A stretch of DNA of 5,905 nt from a bacterium (lineage in GTDB: Bacteria; SZUA-182). Numbering within the stretch: the first letter of the stretch is position 1; every line of letters begins with the position of its first letter. This document shows, piece by piece, positions 1-5,026 of this stretch. A program made the translations under genes and the position numbers. A model generated the notes under the pieces. It was given only the letters and a program-made list of their open reading frames with translations, had not been told where the DNA came from and made no database searches. The stretch is taken from assembly GCA_003230635.1 (NCBI GenBank), contig QIFF01000232.1, positions 1 to 5,905 on the forward strand, written 5' to 3'.

Positions 1-1153
1 AGACTAGCTGCATTTCTTTATTAATTACGGATAGCTCTGCCCCAATCGCACTGACGATATCGTCCAGCTTTTGTTTTTCCTGCTTGATTTCATGGGTGCG
101 CACAGCAACTTCCTTTTCCAGTTGATGGGTGTAGCGGGCCTTGTTTTCAGCAGTCAGGCGCTGAGCGTTAATGCGCAGAACAAAAACAGTCACTGTGAGA
201 GTAGCCGAAATAATCACAATCAGAAAAAGCAAGAGGTGATGGAAGCTTTCCCGCAAAAGCAAGGTGACTTCAGTATGAGGAGCAGTAACTGCGATGCTCC
301 AAACGCGTTCCCCCAGGTAAATCGGCGAATAAGCAATCAGCTTATCCTCACCGGTAGCGGATAAATAGTTGGTCCTGCCCGCTTTGGCCTGCTTAACAAT
401 ACGCTTTTCCACTTTAAAGAGATAGTGGTGACAGCCCTGGCAGCTCTTATTGGCTGCAAAAATCGAGCGGTCAATCATCTCCGGGTGTTCCGGGTGGTGG
501 AGCAGGGTACCGTTTTCGTCCAGGAGCCAGGCATAACCCGTTTTGCCCGAACGAATGGAGAGGACAAACTTATTGATAATCTTGTTTACCGAGACCAAAA
601 AGGTGAGGATGTCTGCTTGTTGAAGAGGTACGTCGCCGGCCTTGTCCAGCCGCAGAGAAAGGATTATCCACTTATTGTCAACCGTGCTGGCCGCCTCCTT
701 CCCCAGTTTAAAAACCCCGGAGGTGTAGATTTCGTCGCGGGCGGCCTGCTGGGCCTTTAGAAAGTAAACCTTCTGGGCAAGATCATGCCCCTTTAGCTGG
801 GGATGGGTAATGCTGGATTGAATCTGGCCTTCGGCGTTAATCAGCCAAATATCTGCCAGGGCCGTATCCCGGAATTTTTGATAAAATATCTGAAGCGCTT
901 CCTGGTAATACGAGGGATTCTTTGACCTCAGCTCCTTGAGCACCTGCATATTACGGCGCAGCGACCCCAGGTATTCCTCAATCCCGGTGGCTGCTTCCTG
1001 GGCCAGGATAAGCTGCTGGGTGTTAAACTGCTCAGCCATTTCCTGTTCGGTGCTATGGTAGAGGTAGTAACTAAAGTAAACGGCTACTACCAGCACCCCC
1101 AGGGCAAAGCCCCAGACAACGTATCGCAGGTTTACCCGCCTACCCCTTGGCAC
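1..1153 (-). CDS. Membrane sensor with haem-c-binding dCache domain, probable PAS histidine kinase (N-terminal 384 residues, 3' end outside window)
   Basis: Seen: the frame is open from a GTG at 1151-1153 to the left edge. The start is supported by GAGGGA (1161-1166) seven bases upstream and by an in-frame TAG further up with no ATG between. Residues 11-31 form a first membrane helix. Residues 35-305 are extracytoplasmic and look like a double Cache ligand-binding domain (for example GYAWLLDENGTLLHHP at 206-221 and IAYSPIYLGERVWSIAV at 273-289). A CxxCH haem c motif, C238-Q-G-C241-H242, lies inside this domain. Residues 306-326 are a second membrane helix, 327-363 a charged coiled-coil linker, and about 363-384 resembles the start of a PAS domain (LDDIVSAIGAELSVINKE). 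Known: such layouts usually end in a histidine kinase, less often a diguanylate cyclase or chemoreceptor, and haem c sensor domains occur in Geobacter chemoreceptors. Inferred: a redox or small-gas sensor. The output domain lies outside the window, so kinase is a guess; the haem-Cache architecture is fairly secure. Confidence 0.85.
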   Translation of the reverse strand, partial: MPRGRRVNLRYVVWGFALGVLVVAVYFSYYLYHSTEQEMAEQFNTQQLILAQEAATGIEEYLGSLRRNMQVLKELRSKNPSYYQEALQIFYQKFRDTALADIWLINAEGQIQSSITHPQLKGHDLAQKVYFLKAQQAARDEIYTSGVFKLGKEAASTVDNKWIILSLRLDKAGDVPLQQADILTFLVSVNKIINKFVLSIRSGKTGYAWLLDENGTLLHHPEHPEMIDRSIFAANKSCQGCHHYLFKVEKRIVKQAKAGRTNYLSATGEDKLIAYSPIYLGERVWSIAVTAPHTEVTLLLRESFHHLLLFLIVIISATLTVTVFVLRINAQRLTAENKARYTHQLEKEVAVRTHEIKQEKQKLDDIVSAIGAELSVINKEMQLV

Positions 1154-1197
1154 CTTTAAGTCCCTCAGCAGATAGAAGTATCGTTTGCGCTACAACT

Positions 1198-1225
1198 ATT
1201 ATCCATCCTTATTACCTACTGTCAA
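1198..1225 (-). promoter_or_regulatory. Sigma-70-type promoter of the sensor gene
   Basis: On the minus strand TTGACA (1220-1225, a perfect -35) is followed after 16 bases by GATAAT (1198-1203, five of six matches to the -10 consensus). Transcription would start near 1191, leaving a leader of about 38 bases before the GTG at 1153. It lies between the end of the cytochrome gene and the sensor, so the sensor can be expressed independently of its upstream neighbour. Confidence 0.65.
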
Positions 1226-1285
1226 GGTACAAAGGCTAAAAAAGGGGACCCTCTCCACCATTTGCCAGCTTTTCCGAAAAATTCT

Positions 1286-1735
1286 TTAACCGGCGGCGAA
1301 ACGGCGATATGGCCCATGGCATCTTATACAAACACCAATTAACTTGCCAAAAGAAACTGACACCTGTTCATAGTCTTTGTCCGAAAAGTGTTGCCTGATG
1401 TCTGCAACTACAGCTTTTTGTTCCTCGCACAGTGCTTCCCATTCCGCGCTATTGCCACGCGATGTGAACTGGGTGTTCTTGCTTACATACCGACAGATAT
1501 CAGTTAGATTTTCGGTGCTTTTCTCCACCTTAATCGGGTCAAAGTTCATCAGGCCGTAAATAAGGTAGCGCAAATTGATTTGGGTCTTCGCCATGAGAGG
1601 CTGCAGAGCGTCCATTTCGGTTGGTTCCATGGAAAGAGCTTCCTTTTTCGACTCCTTTTTTTCGCTGCCTGAAGAACAACTTACCACAGCAATAGCTAGT
1701 AACAAGGACAAAAACAGACTACCCCATTTTTTCAT
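1286..1735 (-). CDS. Monohaem cytochrome c lipoprotein, cytochrome c'-like
   Basis: Seen: 149 residues. The signal peptide is MKKWGSLFLSLLLAIAVVSC with a lipobox (VVSC, lipidated Cys20), followed by a low-complexity Ser/Glu/Lys tether (21-33). The rest looks all-helical, with one CxxCH motif, C136-I-R-C139-H140, nine residues from the C-terminus. AAAGGAGA (1744-1751) lies eight bases before the ATG. Known: a helical domain of about 110-130 residues with its haem motif at the extreme C-terminus is the pattern of cytochrome c' and related four-helix-bundle cytochromes, which carry a five-coordinate haem that binds NO or CO, or shuttle electrons. Inferred: a membrane-anchored periplasmic or outer-membrane haem protein. 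It sits directly upstream of the haem-Cache sensor in the same direction, 132 bases away, so it may feed that sensor with a redox or gas signal. The exact family is uncertain because there is little similarity outside the haem motif; lipoprotein and haem c attachment are the firm parts. Confidence 0.82.
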   Translation of the reverse strand: MKKWGSLFLSLLLAIAVVSCSSGSEKKESKKEALSMEPTEMDALQPLMAKTQINLRYLIYGLMNFDPIKVEKSTENLTDICRYVSKNTQFTSRGNSAEWEALCEEQKAVVADIRQHFSDKDYEQVSVSFGKLIGVCIRCHGPYRRFAAG

Positions 1736-1793
1736 TTTTCTTCTCTCCTTTCTTAGTCCCTTAATCGTGAAGTTTTTGCAAAAATATAAAGAA

Positions 1794-2060
1794 AATTAAC
1801 CACAGAGACCACAGAGGGAATAATGGCAAAGGGATTTTATTCTCTTCCCTCTGTGTCCTCTTTATAATTTAACCACCGATGAACACAGATGAACTCAGAT
1901 AATAAAAAACCAGGACACAGGAGACAGAATAAAAAATGTCTTGGCATTTATTCTTTTGGCTCCCGACTTCTGTATTCTTTTTAATCAGTGTATCAGTGTG
2001 CATCCGTGGTTAGTCTTTTGGAGAACACAGAGAATTTCTCTGTGCCCTCTGTGGTTAATT
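1794..2060. repeat. 267-bp nested palindrome made of three short-repeat families
   Basis: This gap between the FGE-like gene and the cytochrome gene is organised symmetrically. Outer arms: 1794-1819 (AATTAACCACAGAG then a second CACAGAG unit) pairs with 2035-2060 at about 22 of 26 positions. Middle arms: 1870-1900 (period-10 units GATGAACACA, GATGAACTCA) pair with 1984-2012. Inner arms: 1909-1938 (CAGGACACAGGAGACAG) pair loosely with 1945-1983. The centre is an 8-bp perfect stem, AGAATAAA (1926-1933) with TTTATTCT (1947-1954). The flanks also fold on their own: 1810-1820 with 1845-1855 (11 bp perfect) and 2025-2033 with 2035-2043 (9 bp). From memory, short tandem motifs of these kinds recur between genes in many environmental bacteria. 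No ORF fits here. It could act as a transcript-processing or termination structure between the two minus-strand genes. Confidence 0.8.
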
Positions 2061-2091
2061 GTTCTTCCTGTTTGCTTCCGGCTCGTCCGGG

Positions 2092-2880
2092 TTAGGGGTT
2101 GGCAACGCAACGAAAGCCGACGTCTTCGTAATCGCTGACCTGGGTATATTTGAAGCGAAAGGTAGTCACAATCTCATACTTATTGGTGTACCAAGACCCG
2201 CCGCGCACCACGAAGCGTTCCTTGCCGTAAAACTCATCCGGGAAGGAATTGCCCGGATAGGGCAGGTAATTGCTTGCAGTCCACTCCCCGACACCCCCTG
2301 CCATATCGTAACAGCCATAGGGGCTTACCCCCTTCTTATACTTACCCACCGGAGTGGTTTTACCGGGGCCGCCGTCATCGGTGTTGGCAGTTCTGCGTTT
2401 GAATTTATTCCCCCAGGGAAAGATGCGGCCGTCTGTGCCCCGGGCAGCTTTTTCCCACTCCGCCTCGGTGGGCAGGCGTTTACCCTTCCACTTGGCATAG
2501 GCAACCGCAGCGTTCCAAGTGACATAGACCACAGGATGATCGCCCAGACCCGCCGGATAGTTCTTTCCTTCCCAGTGTTCCGGCAAAGTACACCCGGTGG
2601 CATCCACAAACTCCTTGTATTGCTTATTGGTTACTTCATATTTATCAATATAGAAGGCATCTACCCTTACCTTATGGGCAGGCTGGGCGTTATCGTTATA
2701 CTTCTCCATGCCTCCCAATTTGCGCACCAGGTCTTTGACTTGCTCATTAGTCAGTCCCATCACAAACTCCCCGGCCGGCACCAGCACCATCCCCTCAAAT
2801 GACTTTGCTTTTGCCTGCCCACTGGGGGCCGAAAGAAGCAAACCAACTACAGCAAATGAAAGTAATATTCTTTTTGGCAT
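2092..2880 (-). CDS. Secreted FGE/SUMF1-like (formylglycine-generating enzyme fold) protein, probably non-catalytic
   Basis: Seen: 262 residues. A Sec signal peptide (1-25, ending QAKA) is followed by one FGE-sulfatase domain (about 29-260) with the family blocks MVLVPAGEFVMG (31-42), FYIDKYEVTNKQY (76-88), W-x-GKRLPTEAEWEKAAR (131-147), FPWGN (154-158), YDMAGGVGEWT (191-201), VVRGGSW (224-230) and DVGFRCV (253-259). AGGAGG (2889-2894) is eight bases before the ATG. Known: true FGEs use a copper-binding cysteine pair just after the RGGS block. Here that stretch reads Y-T-N-K-Y-E and has no cysteine. Inferred: it does not make formylglycine and more likely serves as a binding or structural module, as in many SUMF1-fold proteins. 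It is a close paralogue of the upstream gene, 148 bases away across a REP pair, and may share its transcript. The WEWT-type block has Gly in place of the usual Trp. Confidence 0.88.
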   Translation of the reverse strand: MPKRILLSFAVVGLLLSAPSGQAKAKSFEGMVLVPAGEFVMGLTNEQVKDLVRKLGGMEKYNDNAQPAHKVRVDAFYIDKYEVTNKQYKEFVDATGCTLPEHWEGKNYPAGLGDHPVVYVTWNAAVAYAKWKGKRLPTEAEWEKAARGTDGRIFPWGNKFKRRTANTDDGGPGKTTPVGKYKKGVSPYGCYDMAGGVGEWTASNYLPYPGNSFPDEFYGKERFVVRGGSWYTNKYEIVTTFRFKYTQVSDYEDVGFRCVANP

Positions 2881-2917
2881 CCTTTTTTCCTCCTCAGCAA
2901 AATTACCGTACCCAGTT

Positions 2918-3002
2918 GTAGGAGCGGCATCTTGCCGCGAATAATCGTGGGGGGGTTGAACCTACTACCTCGGCACTGTTCGCGCCTGGAAGGCGCTCCT
3001 AC
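2918..3002. repeat. Inverted pair of REP-like palindromes (BIME-like)
   Basis: The left unit begins GTAGGA (2918-2923), then stem GCGGCA (2924-2929), loop TCT, stem TGCCGC (2933-2938) and GAA. The right unit, read on the minus strand, begins GTAGGA (3002-2997), then stem GCGCCT, loop TCC, stem AGGCGC (down to 2982) and GAA. Both have a 6-bp stem and a 3-base loop, and stem positions that differ are changed on both sides, so pairing is kept. A conserved GTAG next to a small hairpin is the signature of REP elements moved by RAYT (Y1 tyrosine) transposases. No transposase gene is in the window. The pair fills the gap between the two FGE-like genes and could stabilise or attenuate the shared transcript. 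Confidence 0.8.
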
Positions 3003-3028
3003 TGCTAGGCGACAGACTTCTGCTACCA

Positions 3029-4033
3029 TTACTTGACACAGCGAAAGCCCACATAATCCACGGCAGTATCGGGGGGCAGTTTGTCGCGGGCCACCGTGGT
3101 GGCCTGATGAGGTCTGCTCTTCCAGGAGCCGCCGCGCACTACCCGATGGGTTTTGCTGCCGGCCGCCGGGTCACTGAGTTTGTGCCCCGGATAGGCGGCA
3201 TACCAGGTAGCCGTCCATTCGGCAACATTACCGCTGAAATCGTAACAATCGTTGTGGCTCTGCCCCTTTTCATAGCGCCCGGTTATGCTGGCGGCATTAA
3301 AGCCGCTGCCCCGTATATTAGTGCGATTCTGGCGGAAGACCTGGCCCCAGGGAAAAATGTGTCTGGTGCCGTCGCGGGCGGCCATCTCCCACTCCACCTC
3401 GCTGGGCAGGCGCTTACCGGCCCACTTGGCATAGGCTGCGGCATCCTCCCAACTGACGTTTACAACCGGATAGTCGCCCTTCTTCTTTGAAGGCTCCCCA
3501 TATTTCCAGTGCTTGGGCGCCCGATGTTTAGTGGCCTTGACAAACTTAGCATACTGGCGGTTGGTTACCTCATATTTATCAATATAAAAAGGCTTTACCT
3601 TAACCTCGTGCCGGGGTTGCTGATCAAAAAAGTCCTTCGGCTTGGCTTTCAGGCGCTTCACCATCCAGCCAACCCGCTTGGCAGGCACCCCCATCTCCAG
3701 GACTCCTCCCGCAATGCGCACCATCTCATCCCGGTTCTGGCCGCTTTTCACCAGCACGATTTCAATAGAATTAACCTGGCCCGGGCGAATCCTTACCACC
3801 CAGTCTTCCTCCATATAGCCGACATTATAGCCGCTGACAACGTGCTTGCCGGTCTCCACCCCGATTTTAACTGTTTTCAAGGGCTTGGGGGCAACGGCTT
3901 GCCCGTCAACCAAGAGAAAGGCTGCCGGGGTACACTTTATTTGCAATTGTTCCAGCTTGGCCTGGGCCGCCGGGGCGCTGGCCAAAAAGAAACCCAGCAT
4001 CACACTAAGTAACAACAACCACTTACTTCTCAC
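3029..4033 (-). CDS. Secreted protein with N-terminal PEGA-like domain and FGE/SUMF1-like domain
   Basis: Seen: 334 residues starting with GTG (4031-4033), chosen because GGAGGT (4041-4046) lies seven bases upstream. The signal peptide is 1-25 (cut after AAQA). Residues 31-97 look like a PEGA beta-domain (LLVDGQAVAPKPLKTV, then G-x-H-V-V-S-G-Y and I-R-P-G-Q). Residues 102-333 are an FGE-sulfatase domain with FYIDKYEVTNRQY (149-161), W-x-GKRLPSEVEWEMAAR (204-220), IFPWG (226-230), CYDFSGNVAEWT (263-274), VVRGGSW (298-304) and YVGFRCV (327-333). Known: PEGA domains are found on bacterial surface and periplasmic proteins. The cysteine pair of catalytic FGEs is missing here too (K-S-R-P-H-Q after RGGSW). 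Inferred: an exported binding or structural protein rather than a sulfatase activator; no sulfatase gene is nearby. It is the first gene of the minus-strand run, and a MITE-like repeat sits just upstream of its ribosome binding site. I saw no convincing promoter. Confidence 0.87.
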   Translation of the reverse strand: MRSKWLLLLSVMLGFFLASAPAAQAKLEQLQIKCTPAAFLLVDGQAVAPKPLKTVKIGVETGKHVVSGYNVGYMEEDWVVRIRPGQVNSIEIVLVKSGQNRDEMVRIAGGVLEMGVPAKRVGWMVKRLKAKPKDFFDQQPRHEVKVKPFYIDKYEVTNRQYAKFVKATKHRAPKHWKYGEPSKKKGDYPVVNVSWEDAAAYAKWAGKRLPSEVEWEMAARDGTRHIFPWGQVFRQNRTNIRGSGFNAASITGRYEKGQSHNDCYDFSGNVAEWTATWYAAYPGHKLSDPAAGSKTHRVVRGGSWKSRPHQATTVARDKLPPDTAVDYVGFRCVK

Positions 4034-4054
4034 CGTTTTTACCTCCAGAATCTG

Positions 4055-4156
4055 TCATTGCGGGGCATAGCCTTGAAAAGTCGGGGAAGGCATAGCCGAC
4101 GAAACACCGGACATGTCCGGTCACAAAAAGAAATTGTTTCGCTTCGCTCGCAATGA
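4055..4156. repeat. MITE-like palindromic element in the leader of the PEGA-FGE gene
   Basis: Bounded by perfect 8-bp inverted repeats, TCATTGCG (4055-4062) and CGCAATGA (4149-4156). Inside are two direct copies of GGCATAGCC (4064-4072 and 4089-4097), a 6-bp pair CGAAAC (4100-4105) with GTTTCG (4136-4141), and a perfect 16-bp palindrome ACCGGACATGTCCGGT (4106-4121). From memory, repeats that begin TCATTGCGAG and contain GCTTCGCTCGCAATGA are common between genes in environmental bacteria. Its edge is eight bases from the Shine-Dalgarno of the gene ending at 3029, so the messenger may carry it. Confidence 0.72.
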
Positions 4157-4261
4157 TATCGTTTGATAAATTGCAGAGTTGTAGCCTTCAGAAGTGCAAC
4201 TATTATGCCGAGAAAACCCAAATTCACCACCTGGTCTGAAAACAAAGGCTGACGGCTTTGT

Positions 4262-4365
4262 AAAAAGTCCATCTGCGGCGTTGCGCGGCATCCTCGGTCA
4301 CTGCAGCGTACCTATAAGTACGCCTCGTTCCTTCGGATTTGCGCGCCTTACATCTGGAGCTTTTT
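4262..4365 (-). repeat. 104-bp palindromic dispersed repeat, copy A
   Basis: The ends are imperfect inverted repeats, AAAAAGTCCATCTG (4262-4275) against the complement of CATCTGGAGCTTTTT (4351-4365). The centre is a perfect stem GCGTAC (4306-4311), loop of six, GTACGC (4318-4323). Read on the minus strand it shares its order of motifs with copy B next door: AAGGCGC, then AGGCGTA or GAGGCGTA, TACG, CGCAG, and TGG-x-CTTT at the end. I recall this kind of repeat (AAGTCCATCTG-type ends) from many deltaproteobacterial intergenic regions. No protein is encoded. Confidence 0.7.
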
Positions 4366-4381
4366 GCTTTGCCGTCCAGTT

Positions 4382-4486
4382 CAGAAAGGTTCAGAGCAAG
4401 GCGCCGAGCGGATTTGAGCGGCAGGCGTAGCAGAGCTACGTTGAGCATCAAATCGGTGAAGGCAACGCAGCTTCTGGGCCTTTCTG
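4382..4486 (+). repeat. 105-bp palindromic dispersed repeat, copy B
   Basis: The ends CAGAAAGGTTCAGAGC (4382-4397) and GCTTCTGGGCCTTTCTG (4470-4486) are imperfect inverted repeats. The centre is a perfect stem CGTAGC (4426-4431), loop AGA, GCTACG (4435-4440). The intermediate arms GGATTTGA (4410-4417) and ATCAAAT (4447-4453) also pair. Length and motif order match copy A, but the orientation is opposite and the two are only 16 bases apart. The sequences have diverged while the pairing is kept. Confidence 0.68.
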
Positions 4487-4537
4487 GGCAGCCGACTTCC
4501 AGAATTAGGCGGTGGATTTGGGAAAAGGGAATAAAAA

Positions 4538-4651
4538 AAGCGGGGTCAGGGGGTACCGCCCTTAATGCGTTGAGGGATTTAGGGGATCTAACCTAACTCT
4601 CGCAAAAAACCTTAGAGTTAAGCCCTTAGTAGTACCCGTCTGACCCCGCTT
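4538..4651. repeat. 114-bp element with 12-bp perfect terminal inverted repeats
   Basis: AAGCGGGGTCAG (4538-4549) and CTGACCCCGCTT (4640-4651) are perfect inverted ends. The stem continues past a small internal loop with GGGTAC (4551-4556) and GTACCC (4632-4637). A smaller hairpin TAACTCT (4594-4600) with AGAGTTA (4614-4620) sits inside. On the minus strand the last arm ends in a run of seven T, so it could stop antisense transcription coming from the argB side. From memory, ends of the type AAGCGGGGTCAG recall the GGGGTCAG repeats seen beside RAYT transposases; no such gene is present. Confidence 0.65.
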
Positions 4652-4940
4652 AGGGGCAAGTGAATAGATTTAGATATGTTGCAACTAATGTACCACTTTT
4701 GCCAAAAAGGCTGGGGGCAGGTAAAAAAAATTTATAATCGCTTGTTATTGGCGAGTAAACGGGGTATTAAGGGATTGAAAAGTGGAAAAGTGGAAGAGAA
4801 AAAACCAAGGAATTCGCTCTGCTGACTAAGGCAGTGACGCCATAGTCAGGGCTAAACTAGGGCATGGGTGCCATAAAGCAAGGGGGTGCGGATTTCGGAA
4901 TGCGGATTTAAAAAAACTCCGCAATCTGATGGTGGATTTG
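4652..4940. other. Gene-free stretch upstream of argB
   Basis: No convincing reading frame with a ribosome binding site is seen. It holds a 28-base hairpin (4822-4849), a small stem GGCA-TGGG-TGCC (4861-4872), two direct copies of TGCGGATTT (4887-4895 and 4901-4909), and GGTGGATTTGGG (4931-4942), which repeats the same 12 bases at 4511-4522. A lone TATAAT at 4733-4738 has no good -35 partner. Confidence 0.6.
4822..4849. other. 28-base hairpin
   Basis: CTGACTA (4822-4828) pairs with TAGTCAG (4843-4849). After an A-A mismatch, GGC (4830-4832) pairs with GCC (4839-4841) round a six-base loop AGTGAC. There is no T-run on the plus strand, so it is not a standard terminator. Role unknown. Confidence 0.5.
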
Positions 4941-4957
4941 GGGCAAAAAGGTTGCCC
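4941..4957. promoter_or_regulatory. Operator-like dyad over the argB promoter
   Basis: GGGCAA (4941-4946), five bases, TTGCCC (4952-4957) is a perfect 6-bp dyad. Its right half is exactly the -35 hexamer of the likely argB promoter, the usual place for a repressor site. It does not resemble the ArgR box, so the binding protein, if any, is unknown. It could also be chance. Confidence 0.35.
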
Positions 4958-4980
4958 TTTATAATAACCCATGCTATGAT
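4952..4980 (+). promoter_or_regulatory. Likely argB promoter, extended -10 type
   Basis: TTGCCC (4952-4957), 17-base spacer, TATGAT (4975-4980), with TG at 4972-4973 giving an extended -10. This leaves a leader of about 40 bases before the argB ATG. An overlapping alternative is the perfect TATAAT at 4960-4965 with a poor -35 (TTTGGG, 4937-4942). Confidence 0.5.
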
Positions 4981-5026
4981 TAAATGCAGGAAAGAGCAAC
5001 TATTGCCTTTGCTTGGGAGGAAGGAC

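Noticed and set aside
71..760. Plus-strand open frames of 97 and 111 codons
   Set aside because: Both lie opposite the continuous minus-strand sensor frame, which carries membrane helices, a Cache domain and a haem motif.
1236..1256. Possible terminator after the cytochrome gene (AGGGTCCCCT then T6 on the minus strand)
   Set aside because: The stem is only about four base pairs with a two-base loop, too weak to call.
1794..2060. CRISPR array
   Set aside because: The repeats are short, mirror-arranged and lack regular spacers; there are no cas genes.
2059..2802. A 247-codon open frame on the plus strand
   Set aside because: It lies antisense to the FGE-like gene, which has a signal peptide, family motifs and a strong ribosome binding site. 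The plus frame has no recognisable domain.
3107..4012. Plus-strand open frames of 127 and 167 codons
   Set aside because: Antisense shadows of the PEGA-FGE gene; no domain or ribosome binding site supports them.
4550..4562. GGGGGTACCGCCC resembles the T-box core that binds tRNA
   Set aside because: It is part of the stem of the 4538-4651 element; no specifier stem or terminator/antiterminator pair was found, and it is about 460 bases from argB.
4224..4596. Open frames of 75-85 codons on both strands
   Set aside because: They fall within the palindromic repeats and are explained by GC-rich repeat sequence.
4971..4990. Possible ArgR box near the argB -10
   Set aside because: The TGAT...ATGCA halves are about three bases too close together for the ArgR consensus.
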